Below are positions 56,484 to 64,000 of a stretch of 64,000 nucleotides of DNA, piece after piece. This DNA comes from Yimella lutea (GTDB lineage Bacteria; Actinomycetota; Actinomycetes; Actinomycetales; Dermatophilaceae). The stretch is taken from NCBI RefSeq assembly GCF_006715095.1, contig NZ_VFMO01000001.1:1178001-1242000 (forward strand), read 5' to 3'. The translations under genes were made by a program, and so were the position numbers. The notes beneath the pieces are model-generated. The model searched no databases, had not been told where the DNA came from, and saw only the letters and a list, made by a program, of their open reading frames with translations. Every line of letters begins with the position of its first letter. Positions within the stretch are counted from its first letter, which is position 1.

Positions 56484-56502
56484 TGTTCATCTAGCCTGAA
56501 CA
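56484..56502. promoter_or_regulatory. Operator candidate over the XRE-TetR regulator promoter
   Basis: TGTTCA-N7-TGAACA is a perfect inverted repeat that covers the -10 box TAGCCT (56492-56497) and ends one base before the ATG at 56504. A protein bound here would block transcription, which fits autoregulation by the gene product. The mRNA is probably leaderless. Confidence 0.6.
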
Positions 56503-56503
56503 C

Positions 56504-57421
56504 ATGTCGACGATCACCACGGGCGTGCGCGTGGGGCGATCGGTGCGCGCGCACCGGCAGCGACAGGGAATCTCGTTGCGCGACCTCGCCGCTCGGCTCG
56601 AGGTCAGCCCGGCGACACTCAGCGGTATCGAGAACGGCAACACCGCGCTCTCGGTGGACCGGCTGTTCCACATCGCCGACGAGCTCGACGTGTCCGCGCC
56701 GCGGCTGCTCGAGCCCGGCGATGTGGGCGACCTCCCGCATCCGCCGGCGACAGCCAAGGGTCTTGCTTCATGGCCCGACCTGCCGGACAGCGGCGCCGGT
56801 GACTGGCGCACATTCCACGATCTCCCGCTCGACCCAGCACTGAGCGGTGCGCTGATCGCGTTCTGCGAGAAGGGTTTTCACGGAGCGTCGATCCGCGACA
56901 TCGCCGACTGTGCGGGGCTCAGCGTGGCCGGCCTCTATCACTATCACCGGTCCAAGCAGTCCATGTTGCCTGCATTGCTCGACCTCACGATGGCCGACCT
57001 CTTCTGGCGCCTGGAAGCCGCCCGCGACGGGGAACCGGATGCCGACGAGCGACTGCATCGCACGGTCGAATGCCTCGCGCTCTACCACGCCCGGCGTCCC
57101 CGCTTGGCTTTCCTCGGTGCCAGCGAGATGCGCAGTCTCGCGCCGTCGGACCGCAGCCGGATCACCCGGTACCGCAAGGACGTGCAGAGGATGCTGGATG
57201 ACGACATCCGCGCCGCTCTGCGCGAGGACCCCGATGCCGACCGCCTCGTGGTGACACTCGGCAACTCGATCTCCACCATGTGCACCTCGATCGCACAGTG
57301 GATCCACCACGACGGTTCGATCAGCCCCGAACTGATCGCCGTCGACTATGCCGACGCCGCAGTCGCCATGGTCACCCAGAGACGTCAACCCGCAACCCGA
57401 TCCCGAAAGGCCACACGATGA
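56504..57421 (+). CDS. Fusion regulator with XRE and TetR DNA-binding domains
   Basis: A 305-residue regulator with two different helix-turn-helix domains. Residues 13-68 are an XRE/Cro type (RQRQGISLRDLAARLEVSPA then TLSGIENGNTALSVDRL). Residues about 112-160 are a TetR type (FCEKGFHGASIRDIADCAGL then SVAGLYHYHRSKQSML). The rest (165-290) is a TetR ligand-binding and dimer domain. Both domains look intact. It overlaps the downstream alcohol dehydrogenase gene (ATGA) and is divergent from the cyclase-ligase operon, so it probably controls both. Confidence 0.88.
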   Translation: MSTITTGVRVGRSVRAHRQRQGISLRDLAARLEVSPATLSGIENGNTALSVDRLFHIADELDVSAPRLLEPGDVGDLPHPPATAKGLASWPDLPDSGAGDWRTFHDLPLDPALSGALIAFCEKGFHGASIRDIADCAGLSVAGLYHYHRSKQSMLPALLDLTMADLFWRLEAARDGEPDADERLHRTVECLALYHARRPRLAFLGASEMRSLAPSDRSRITRYRKDVQRMLDDDIRAALREDPDADRLVVTLGNSISTMCTSIAQWIHHDGSISPELIAVDYADAAVAMVTQRRQPATRSRKATR

Positions 57422-58719
57422 GCACCCTTCCCACGCCACAGTCCCCGGAGAGCGTCTTCACCTACGGTGCGCCGCAGCTGAAGTTCGGTCCCGGCGCGGC
57501 CGACGAGATCGGCTACGACCTCAGCCTGACCGGTGCCAAGCGCGTCCTGGTCGTGACCGACCCGGGCGTCGCCGAAGCCGGGGTCGCGCAGCGCGTCGCC
57601 GACCAGATGGGTCAGTTCGCCATCGAGGCCATCGTCTGGGACGGCACACATGTCGAGCCCACCGACGACTCGTTGCGTGAGGCCGTCGACTACGGCCGGT
57701 CGAACGGCCCATGGGACGCGTTCGTCGCCGTCGGGGGCGGCAGCAGCATCGACACCGCCAAGGCAATCAACCTGATGACGTCCAACGAGGGCGAACTGAT
57801 GGACTACATCAACGCGCCCGTCGGTGGTGGCAAGGCGCCCCAGAACCCGCTCAAGCCGCTGGTCGCCGTCCCCACCACGACCGGTACGGGTTCGGAGAGC
57901 ACGACCATCTGTGTGCTCGATGTGCTCTCGCTCAAGGTGAAGACCGGGATCAGTCACGCCCGGCTGCGTCCGACGATGGCCGTCATCGATCCGATGGTCA
58001 CGCTCACCCAGCCGGCCGGGGTGACCGCCGCCGCCGGGATGGACATCCTGTGCCACGCCCTCGAGTCGTACACCGCGCGTCCGTACACCTCCTACGAGCA
58101 CAAGCAACCGCACGAGCGGGTGCCCTACTGCGGGTCGAACCCAATCGCCGACATGTGGTCGGAGAAGGCACTGGCGCTGCTGGCCGGGTCCTTCCGCACG
58201 GCGGTCCATGACGGAGACAACCTGGACGCACGTGCGGACATGGCGCTCGCCGCCACTTTCGCCGGCATGGGCTTCGGGAATGCCGGCGTGCACATCCCGC
58301 ACGCGAACGCCTATCCGATCGCCGGCCGGGTCAAGGACTTCCACCCGAAGGACTACCCTTCTCACGAGCCGATGGTGCCGCACGGAATGTCGGTGTCGCT
58401 CACGGCTCCTGAGGCCTTCCGGTTCACGTTCGATGCCGACCCCGAGCGGCACCTGAAAGCAGCCCGGCTGCTCGCGGCCGGTGCTGACAAGAACTACGAC
58501 TGCGTCCCTGACGCCGAACTGCTACCGACCGTCCTCATCGACCTCATGCGTGACATCGACATCCCGAACGGGTGTGGCGCGGTCGGCTACGACAGTAGCG
58601 ACATTTCCGACCTGGTGGAGGGGACGATGAAGCAGCAGCGTCTGCTCACCACCTCTCCCAAGCCGGTGACCGAGGAAGACATCGCAGGCATTTTCGAGCG
58701 GAGTCTGAACCTCTGGTGA
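57418..58719 (+). CDS. Iron-containing alcohol dehydrogenase, HOT-like
   Basis: A 433-residue group III alcohol dehydrogenase. Nucleotide motif GGGSSIDTAKA (106-116), VPTTTGTGSEST, metal-site GMDILCHALES and AGMGFGNAGVHIPHANAYPI. The insert YTSYEHKQPHERVPYCGSNP and the length resemble hydroxyacid-oxoacid transhydrogenase (ADHFE1 type). That enzyme oxidises 4-hydroxybutyrate to succinic semialdehyde while reducing 2-oxoglutarate, using bound cofactor. It is cotranscribed with the XRE-TetR regulator. Substrate inferred from family only. Confidence 0.87.
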   Translation: MSTLPTPQSPESVFTYGAPQLKFGPGAADEIGYDLSLTGAKRVLVVTDPGVAEAGVAQRVADQMGQFAIEAIVWDGTHVEPTDDSLREAVDYGRSNGPWDAFVAVGGGSSIDTAKAINLMTSNEGELMDYINAPVGGGKAPQNPLKPLVAVPTTTGTGSESTTICVLDVLSLKVKTGISHARLRPTMAVIDPMVTLTQPAGVTAAAGMDILCHALESYTARPYTSYEHKQPHERVPYCGSNPIADMWSEKALALLAGSFRTAVHDGDNLDARADMALAATFAGMGFGNAGVHIPHANAYPIAGRVKDFHPKDYPSHEPMVPHGMSVSLTAPEAFRFTFDADPERHLKAARLLAAGADKNYDCVPDAELLPTVLIDLMRDIDIPNGCGAVGYDSSDISDLVEGTMKQQRLLTTSPKPVTEEDIAGIFERSLNLW

Positions 58720-58738
58720 GCTGGTGACGACCCGACCG

Positions 58739-58770
58739 CAGCCGCCCGCCGAATTCTCGGCGGGCGGCTG
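58739..58770 (+). terminator. Terminator of the regulator-dehydrogenase operon
   Basis: A perfect 14-bp stem (CAGCCGCCCGCCGA) with loop ATTC, 20 bases after the dehydrogenase stop. Confidence 0.85.
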
Positions 58771-58812
58771 TCGTCCGGGGAAGGAATGTGTCGAAGGTCT
58801 CGTTGTTTCAAA

Positions 58813-58842
58813 TTGGAAGTTTTCGATATCGAAATGTACGAT
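58813..58842 (+). promoter_or_regulatory. Promoter with palindromic operator in the spacer
   Basis: TTGGAA (58813-58818) and TACGAT (58837-58842) are 18 bases apart, a good housekeeping-sigma promoter. The spacer contains TTTCGATATCGAAA (58821-58834), a perfect 14-bp palindrome. The segment is distinctly AT-rich against its surroundings. It drives the small gene at 58889. Confidence 0.65.
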
Positions 58843-58888
58843 AGGGAACATCAAGGCCACCGACGAGACCCAGGAGAGGAGGCCGGTG

Positions 58889-59002
58889 ATGCTCGGTCAG
58901 ATGCCGTTCACGCGCCACCAGCTGGCGATCGTCAAGGCTGCAGATGCATACCGCACGGAGAAGTCGCGTTCCAGCGCCCTGCGCGGATTGTTCAGCCGCT
59001 GA
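58889..59002 (+). CDS. Candidate small protein, 37 aa
   Basis: A 37-residue ORF, MLGQMPFTRHQLAIVKAADA then YRTEKSRSSALRGLFSR. It has AGGAGAGGAGG at ideal distance before the ATG, its own promoter 46 bases upstream, and a hairpin terminator 49 bases downstream. It is basic (several Arg and Lys), with a likely amphipathic helix at residues 8-22 and no membrane segment. I do not recognise the family. Support comes from the gene-like signals around it, not from homology. Confidence 0.6.
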   Translation: MLGQMPFTRHQLAIVKAADAYRTEKSRSSALRGLFSR

Positions 59003-59050
59003 TTCTTCGGGAAGCCGCTGCCAGCACAGCAGCCTCCTCGCACATGACTA

Positions 59051-59080
59051 AGGTCCTCAACCGAATTCGGTTGAGGACCT
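59051..59080. terminator. Bidirectional terminator (perfect palindrome)
   Basis: AGGTCCTCAACCGAA followed directly by its complement gives a 30-base perfect palindrome between the small ORF and aminopeptidase P genes, which converge. Confidence 0.85.
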
Positions 59081-59095
59081 TCGTCGTGGGGCCGA

Positions 59096-60580
59096 TCAGC
59101 CGCGCTGCACCCGGGCGATCCACTCCTCGACGTCGGAGCTGCTGCGTGGCATGTGATCGGACAGGTTGCGGTGCCCGTCCTGCGTCACCAGGACGTCGTC
59201 CTCGATTCGGACGCCGATGCCACGGAACTCCTGCGGCACGAGTTGGTCGTCCGCCTTGAAGTACAACCCCGGCTCGACGGTCAGGATCATGCCCGGCTTG
59301 AGCTCGGCGTCCATGTAATCCTCCTTGCGGGCCAGCGCGCAGTCATGGACGTCGATACCTAGGTGGTGGCTCGTGCCATGCACCATCCACCGACGGTGGT
59401 ACTGGCCCTCTTCGGTGTCGAGCGTCTTCTCGACATCGACTCCCTCGGGCAACAGGCCCCACTCGAACAGGTGCTCGGCAATGACCCGGATCGCGGCCGC
59501 GTGCACATCGCTGAACTTGTTGCCCGGCTTCACCGCGGCGATGCCGGCCTCCTGGGCGGCGTGCACCGCGTCGTAGATCTTGCGCTGCACCTCGGAGAAC
59601 GTGCCGTTGATCGGCAACGTGCGTGTGATGTCGGCGGTGTAGAGCGAGTCGACCTCGACGCCGGCGTCGAGCAACAGCAGGTCGCCGTCCTTCACCTCGC
59701 CGGTGTTCTTGATCCAGTGCAGCGTGTTCGCGTGGTCACCGGAGGCGCAGATGGAGTCATATCCGACGCCGTTGCCCTCGTGGCGGGCGACCAGTCCGAA
59801 GACGCCCTCCACCCAGCGCTCGCCGCGTCCGCTCTCCAACGCCTTCGGCAGGTCGGCGATGACCGCCTCGAAACCACGCTCGGTGGCGTCCACCGCGTCC
59901 TGCATCTGCTCGATCTCCCAGTCGTCCTTGATCAGACGCATGGTGGAAAGAACGCGGGCCAGCTCGTCGTCGAGCGTCGTCTCCTGCTGCTCGACACCCG
60001 CTTCGCTGCGCACTTTGTCGACCAACGCGGTGACGTCGCGGTCGGCGTCACGCACCACGGCGAGTTGGACGGCGCCGGCATCCTTGGCCAGCGCGTCGGG
60101 CAGCTCGTCGATGTGCCGAGCTGTCACACCCAGCTCGGCCTCGATGTCTTCCAACGTCGGGCGGGCGCCGACCCAGAACTCGCCGTAGCGCGAGTCGCCG
60201 AAGAACTCCTCGGTGTCGCGCCCGGCCAGCGGACGGAAGTACAGCACGGCCTCGTGGCCGGATTCGGTCGGCTCCAGCACCAGCACCGCATCGGGTTCGC
60301 GATCACTGCCCAGGCCGGTCAGGTGGGCGAACGCCGAGTGCGGCCGGAACTGATAATCGCAGTCGTTGCTGCGGACCTTCAGGCCGCCGGCAGGCACGAC
60401 CAGTCGTCGACCGGCGAAATCGGCGCTGGCCGACGCGCGCCGGTCGGCCGCGAAATCGGCCACCCGTGCGCGGTCGGGCACGCTGATGTCCCGTTCGGCC
60501 CAACCGGACGCGACGAACTCGCGGAATGCCTTGGTGTACGGACGGCTTCGGTGCTCGGGCTTCTTCTGCTCTTCACTCAC
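59096..60580 (-). CDS. pepP: Aminopeptidase P family (M24B) peptidase
   Basis: A 494-residue Xaa-Pro aminopeptidase. The N-terminal creatinase-like domain (to about 220) is followed by the pita-bread metal domain. Metal ligands are in LLLDAGVEVDSLYTADITR (two Asp), GTSHHLGIDVHD (His), TVEPGLYF (Glu) and GVRIEDDVLV (Glu). It removes N-terminal residues before proline, probably in the cytoplasm. GTG start, with no strong ribosome binding site. It converges on the small ORF. Confidence 0.93.
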   Translation of the reverse strand: MSEEQKKPEHRSRPYTKAFREFVASGWAERDISVPDRARVADFAADRRASASADFAGRRLVVPAGGLKVRSNDCDYQFRPHSAFAHLTGLGSDREPDAVLVLEPTESGHEAVLYFRPLAGRDTEEFFGDSRYGEFWVGARPTLEDIEAELGVTARHIDELPDALAKDAGAVQLAVVRDADRDVTALVDKVRSEAGVEQQETTLDDELARVLSTMRLIKDDWEIEQMQDAVDATERGFEAVIADLPKALESGRGERWVEGVFGLVARHEGNGVGYDSICASGDHANTLHWIKNTGEVKDGDLLLLDAGVEVDSLYTADITRTLPINGTFSEVQRKIYDAVHAAQEAGIAAVKPGNKFSDVHAAAIRVIAEHLFEWGLLPEGVDVEKTLDTEEGQYHRRWMVHGTSHHLGIDVHDCALARKEDYMDAELKPGMILTVEPGLYFKADDQLVPQEFRGIGVRIEDDVLVTQDGHRNLSDHMPRSSSDVEEWIARVQRG

Positions 60581-60605
60581 CCGACCATCGTCGCACGGCC
60601 ATGGA

Positions 60606-61325
60606 TCAGCTCGTCCAGGTCCAGGAGCCGAGGATCGCGTTCATCGCGCTGTCACCCGCAGCCTTCTCGCTCGTGGCGTTGGTCATCGTCGAGATGTAGA
60701 CCGTGTTGCCCTTCTGGGTGAAGTACTGGGTCTGCGACATGTCCTTGCCGCTTACCGTGCGCTTGACGACGTAGCCCTTGGCATCGCCGCCGGCGATCTT
60801 TCGGTCGGCCACCGGGGTCACGGTGGCGTTCTGCTGACGCATCTGCGTGGCGCCGGCGTTGACGTAGGCATCGAGGTTCTGCCCCGGGGCTCCCGGGGTG
60901 CTGACGACGTTGAAGTTGCTGAAGACGCCACCGGTCGGCTTGTCGGCCTTGATCGCGAGGACGATCTGGGCGTTCGGCACGGTCGCCTTGGCCCAACCGG
61001 CCGGCTTGGTGACGTGGAACTCGTTCTTGCTGTCGGCCTCGGCGCCCGCCGGCAGCCCGCCGCCTGCGCTGCTCGATGCCGAGCTGGTCGGGCTCTCGCT
61101 CGGCGAGGAGGACTGCGGGCTGGAGCTCGAGGAGGTGCTGCTGGACGTCGAGGAGGAGGGCGACTCGGTCGTCGTCGAACTTGTGGCAGAGGACATGGTC
61201 GAGGAACTCGTCGAGGAGTTGGTCGAGGAGTTGGTCGAGGAGTTGACCGTGACCGGCGCATCGGAGGCACACGAAGTCAGCAGGACGGCAGTGGCAGCAG
61301 TGGCGAGGCAGGCAGTTAGGCGCAT
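60606..61325 (-). CDS. Ser/Thr-rich lipoprotein (LpqN/LpqT-like)
   Basis: A 239-residue lipoprotein. The lipobox LLTSC gives acylated C19. Residues about 28-95 are almost only Ser, Thr, Pro and Asn with NSST repeats, a probable O-mannosylated spacer. The folded part (about 100-238) reads FHVTKPAGWAKATVPNAQIV and ends AMNAILGSWTWTS, reminiscent of actinobacterial LpqN/LpqT/DUF1795-type proteins. Function unknown. The linker DNA has a perfect 12-bp triplet repeat at 61210-61245. TAGCCT lies 6 bases before the ATG. Confidence 0.8.
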   Translation of the reverse strand: MRLTACLATAATAVLLTSCASDAPVTVNSSTNSSTNSSTSSSTMSSATSSTTTESPSSSTSSSTSSSSSPQSSSPSESPTSSASSSAGGGLPAGAEADSKNEFHVTKPAGWAKATVPNAQIVLAIKADKPTGGVFSNFNVVSTPGAPGQNLDAYVNAGATQMRQQNATVTPVADRKIAGGDAKGYVVKRTVSGKDMSQTQYFTQKGNTVYISTMTNATSEKAAGDSAMNAILGSWTWTS

Positions 61326-61331
61326 GCCGTA

Positions 61332-61337
61332 AGGCTA
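61332..61337 (-). promoter_or_regulatory. -10 box for a probable leaderless lipoprotein transcript
   Basis: TAGCCT on the minus strand, 6 bases before the ATG at 61325. It lies over the 3' end of the upstream membrane protein gene. Confidence 0.55.
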
Positions 61338-61868
61338 GACCGTGGTGCGGTCCTGCCGGGCGTTCAGGGTAGTGCGGGATACCTCTGAGCGCGCGAAATG
61401 TTCAGCATTCTCCGGATGCCACAGCAGTGCCGCTGCCGCCACCCCCACGAGAGCCACCGCCAGCGCGAGCACGGTCGCCACCGGCGACGGATAGCCGCGT
61501 GTCAGCAGACTCCAGGTGTGCAGCAGCGCGAACAGCGCGAGCACGGTCGCGGCGATGCGCGACCACCGACGTCCACGTCGGTTCAGCCAGGCCATGACCA
61601 GCCAGATGGCTGCTGCGACGCAGGCGGACACAGCCAGCACGGTGACCATCGTGCTCGTCGCTTCGTCCACCTCGATCGCCGTGAGCCGCTCCCGGGGGTG
61701 GGTGCGGCCACGTTCCTCGAGTCCGGCTCGAATATCGTCGCGCAGCGTCGATGCCACCAGGGCGCTGAGCGCGGAGAGGGTGGCACCGACCCACATGAGC
61801 AGCACGGCGCGCCGCAGCGGCCGGGGTGCGTCGTTCATCAGTTCCTCTTCGAGTCGAGCGTCATCCAC
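61335..61868 (-). CDS. Hypothetical four-helix membrane protein
   Basis: A 177-residue protein with four membrane segments: about 20-40 (AVLLMWVGATLSALSALVAS), 74-95 (MVTVLAVSACVAAAIWLVMAW), 101-120 (WSRIAATVLALFALLHTW) and 126-150 (PSPVATVLALAVALVGVAAAAL). The loop between segments 1 and 2 is charged. The pattern resembles small actinobacterial membrane proteins of unknown role. A start at the internal ATG 10 residues later (MNDAPRPL, 61838) is possible. No partner is evident. Confidence 0.7.
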   Translation of the reverse strand: MDDARLEEELMNDAPRPLRRAVLLMWVGATLSALSALVASTLRDDIRAGLEERGRTHPRERLTAIEVDEATSTMVTVLAVSACVAAAIWLVMAWLNRRGRRWSRIAATVLALFALLHTWSLLTRGYPSPVATVLALAVALVGVAAAALLWHPENAEHFARSEVSRTTLNARQDRTTV

Positions 61869-61989
61869 GTGGGCAGCGAGCGGTCATCGCGCCACGACGT
61901 CTGACGTCGCACCGACAGTAGCCGTTCCTCCGCCCGGTGGCTCGGCCTCGTTGATTCCCTGCCCGGCCTGTGCGATTGGGCCTGCGGCG

Positions 61990-61995
61990 TAGCCT
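61990..61995 (+). promoter_or_regulatory. -10 box for a probable leaderless PHP-domain transcript
   Basis: TAGCCT followed by GCTGGG and the GTG start at 62002. Confidence 0.55.
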
Positions 61996-62001
61996 GCTGG
62001 G

Positions 62002-62850
62002 GTGCGCATCGACCTCCATACCCACTCCATCGAGTCCGACGGAACCCAGACTCCCGCCGACGTCATCCGGTCGGCGCAGGAAGCCGGTCTCGACGTCGTG
62101 GCGTTGACTGATCACGACACGACCTCCGGCTGGGAGTCAGCCCGGAGCGCCGCGCAGGACGTGGGGATCGGCTTCGTCCCCGGCATCGAGATCTCCTGCG
62201 AGATCGATCACCTGAGTCTGCATCTGCTCGGTTACCTCGTCGACCCGCAGCACAGCGGGCTGTTGGGCGAAATGGAGAAGGCGCGGATCTCCCGCGAGGG
62301 GCGCGCCATGGCGATGGTCGACCTGCTCGAACCCGACACCGGCCTCACCTGGCAACACGTGCAGGCGCAGGTCGCGCAGGGCGCCACGATCGGACGTCCG
62401 CACATCGCGGACGCGCTTGTGCAGATCGGTGCCGTGGCCGACCGGGCGGACGCCTTCGACCGGTTTCTGTTCTCCGGCAGCAAGTACCACGTCGGCCATT
62501 ACGCGGTCGATCCGGTACGCGGGGTCGAACTGGTGCTGGCGGCGGGCGGGGTGCCGGTGCTCGCCCACCCGTTCGCCCACGTCACCGGACGGGTGGTCGC
62601 CGACGCCACGGCGGAGGCGATGATCGAAGCCGGGCTCGCAGGGATCGAGGTGGATCACCGTGACCAAGGGCCGGCGCAGCGGGCCCACGCGCTGGAGTAC
62701 GCGACCCGTCATGGGTTGATCCGTACCGGCAGCAGTGACTATCACGGGGCCGGCAAGCCCAACCGTCTGGGTGAGAACACCACGGACCGCGCCGAGTTCG
62801 AGCGGTTGCTGGCTCTGGCGAGCGGACCGACCGAGGCGTTCGTGCCATGA
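62002..62850 (+). CDS. PHP-domain phosphoesterase (RNase AM/YciV-like)
   Basis: A 282-residue PHP protein. Metal ligands are seen in DLHTHSIESDG (H6, H8, D14), VALTDHDTT, VPGIEISCE, VPVLAHPFAH and GSSDYHG. Family members are 3',5'-nucleoside bisphosphate phosphatases or 5'-3' RNA exonucleases. The GTG at 62002 is set by the fold, which begins at the third residue, and by the -10 box. It is monocistronic. Confidence 0.9.
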   Translation: MRIDLHTHSIESDGTQTPADVIRSAQEAGLDVVALTDHDTTSGWESARSAAQDVGIGFVPGIEISCEIDHLSLHLLGYLVDPQHSGLLGEMEKARISREGRAMAMVDLLEPDTGLTWQHVQAQVAQGATIGRPHIADALVQIGAVADRADAFDRFLFSGSKYHVGHYAVDPVRGVELVLAAGGVPVLAHPFAHVTGRVVADATAEAMIEAGLAGIEVDHRDQGPAQRAHALEYATRHGLIRTGSSDYHGAGKPNRLGENTTDRAEFERLLALASGPTEAFVP

Positions 62851-62970
62851 GTCGGTGGGTCCGTTCGGCGCCATCGGTTCAGTACCCGGAGTAGGTCTAG
62901 GACCTGCCGGGGCGACCCCCGCAGCGTTGCAGCCGCCCGGGCCGACCGCCTGAGCGGCTCGGGAAACACC

Positions 62971-63003
62971 GGTAGCCAGCATCCCCCCTGCATGCTGGCT
63001 ACC
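62971..63003. terminator. Hairpin in the gap before the GAF-LuxR gene
   Basis: GGTAGCCAGCAT and ATGCTGGCTACC form a perfect 12-bp stem with a 9-base loop. It lies in the 276-base space (62851-63126) between convergent genes, in which I see no other feature. Confidence 0.75.
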
Positions 63004-63126
63004 GCGTGGTGGTCCTTCGAGGCCGATGGAACATCGGACCCTTTCTCGAATCTCCGCCATGAACATCGTGCCGGGTATCCTCAAGCGTCGCCATGAGACT
63101 TCGACGTAGGTTCGCCGGCGAGGGTC

Positions 63127-64000
63127 CTAGGACCTTTTGCGCGGCTCCGCAGGAGACGTGGCCAGCAGGTCGGCCATCGCGAAGACGATCGCCGAGCGTT
63201 GGCCGACGCCCAGCTTGCCGAGCACGCTGCCGACATGTGTCTTGACTGTCTTCAGCGAGATGCCGAGTTCCTTTGCGATCTGCGCGTTCGTCAGCTGCTC
63301 GGTGGCGATCATCGTCGCGATCTGGTGCTCGCGCGGAGTCAGATCGACCCGCACCGGTTGCTGATCGTCGACCGCGCCGGCGGTCAACGGTTGGGTGAGC
63401 ATCCATTCGGCCATGTCGACCTGGGTCTGCTCGAGCGTCATGCGTACGGCCGCGATGTCACGGAGCAACTTGTCGTCGCCGATTTCCTCGACGGCCCGAG
63501 CGATCTCCCCGGTCCGACGGTAGGCCGCCTCGAGTTGGTCGGTGATCTGGACGAAGCGTTCTCGTGGGTCGCCCGACATCGCGCTGTTGAGTTCGGGATG
63601 CAAGGAGTACAGCGCCTCGGGTGCGGCTCCGACGTGGCGGTCGCGAGCCTGCGCAAGCATCAGTGCCTCCCCGAGCCAGAGCGCCGCGTGAACGACCTCG
63701 TCGTCGTACACGTCCGGCGTCAGGCTCTGGATCGACATCAGTCCGGTGATGTCACCGGTGTCAGGGTCCTTCAGCGGCACGATCACCGCGTCGGCGGAGA
63801 TCTCGTCCGGGTCGCCGAACGGGATCGTCCGACTCAGCAGCGCACCGTCATCGGAGCGGAAGAGGTACGGCCGCCCGCTGCTGCGGATCCAGTGGGACAG
63901 ACCACCCTTGCCGAACTTGGTCACGTCCGGCTGCAGGTGCCGGTCGTGGTCGTAGATGTACGGGATCACGACCGTGTCTTCACCGTGGAAGAAGCCCAGG
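63127..64000 (-). CDS. GAF-LuxR transcriptional regulator (partial)
   Basis: The frame runs off the right edge, so the 5' end is missing. The visible 290 residues begin in a GAF-like sensor domain (LGFFHGEDTVVIPYIYDHDR, SSGRPYLFRSDDGALL, ADAVIVPLKDPDTGDITGLM). A helical linker follows. The C-terminus is a LuxR helix-turn-helix, LTPREHQIATMIATEQLTNA then QIAKELGISLKTVKTHVGSV. It binds DNA and likely senses a small ligand. The stop lies inside GGTCC-TA-GGACC, too short to call a terminator. Targets unknown. Confidence 0.85.
   Translation of the reverse strand, partial: LGFFHGEDTVVIPYIYDHDRHLQPDVTKFGKGGLSHWIRSSGRPYLFRSDDGALLSRTIPFGDPDEISADAVIVPLKDPDTGDITGLMSIQSLTPDVYDDEVVHAALWLGEALMLAQARDRHVGAAPEALYSLHPELNSAMSGDPRERFVQITDQLEAAYRRTGEIARAVEEIGDDKLLRDIAAVRMTLEQTQVDMAEWMLTQPLTAGAVDDQQPVRVDLTPREHQIATMIATEQLTNAQIAKELGISLKTVKTHVGSVLGKLGVGQRSAIVFAMADLLATSPAEPRKRS

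Noticed and set aside
63123..63134. GGTCC-TA-GGACC followed by TTTT as a terminator
   Set aside because: The stem is only 5 bp and covers the stop codon of the LuxR gene. The stronger hairpin at 62971-63003 is the better candidate.

Overview
The window is high-GC DNA from an actinobacterium. Features pointing that way are GTG starts and many short overlaps of ATGA/GTGA type, a furA-katG pair, an IdeR/DmdR-type iron box, a DUF222/HNH protein, DUF3117, a VanW protein, a cg3035/Rv0428c-type acetyltransferase, and a sigE-rseA-htrA-tatB-mrp neighbourhood arranged as in mycobacteria. Gene content fits the Micrococcales (Dermacoccaceae or Intrasporangiaceae-like), but that placement is inference. 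No tRNA, rRNA, CRISPR array, phage or intact insertion sequence was found. The region looks like chromosomal backbone with accessory insertions and some decay.

Layout. 0-5.9 kb: the end of an oxalate/formate-type MFS transporter with its small subunit, an internally deleted katG behind furA, an SRPBCC protein, a DsbA-family protein, a tandem universal stress protein and a two-gene acyl-CoA dehydrogenase pair. 6-11.6 kb: formate-tetrahydrofolate ligase, a VIT1/CCC1 metal transporter, a DHA2 MFS transporter broken by one amber codon, a NUDIX hydrolase and L-lactate dehydrogenase. 11.7-17.6 kb: a complete dipeptide/oligopeptide ABC importer on the minus strand. 17.8-25 kb: TypA/BipA, a flavin reductase, a VanW protein and a large FAD/Fe-S D-lactate-dehydrogenase-like protein. 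25-28.8 kb: a NarL-type two-component system divergent from an ABC-2 exporter. 28.8-32.9 kb: an iron-regulated siderophore-interacting protein, an HNH protein, a 45-bp tandem repeat and an acetyltransferase.

33-53 kb is a conserved actinobacterial core: ferredoxin, dapC, gltA, dapD/dapE (succinylase branch of diaminopimelate and lysine synthesis), LOG, tag, DUF3117, O-methyltransferase, and the sigE-rseA-htrA-tatB envelope-stress genes followed by mrp, DUF1003 and an MgtE-N/CBS protein. An accessory block lies inside it: a mannosyltransferase-like protein, SPFH/NfeD, and an enoyl-CoA hydratase with PaaX. 53.6-58.7 kb looks like a small catabolic island: CoA ligase, cyclase, an XRE-TetR fusion regulator and a hydroxyacid-oxoacid transhydrogenase-like alcohol dehydrogenase. 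The end holds a candidate 37-residue protein with its own promoter, aminopeptidase P, a Ser/Thr-rich lipoprotein, a membrane protein, a PHP phosphoesterase and a partial GAF-LuxR regulator.

The most notable signals are the in-frame katG deletion that keeps only the two ends of the protein, the amber-interrupted transporter, the 37-residue ORF whose promoter spacer holds a perfect palindrome, the XRE-TetR fusion sitting on an inverted repeat in its own promoter, and a recurrent TANNNT-N6-start-codon arrangement at nine genes that predicts leaderless mRNAs. I did not find a clear-cut new multi-gene system.
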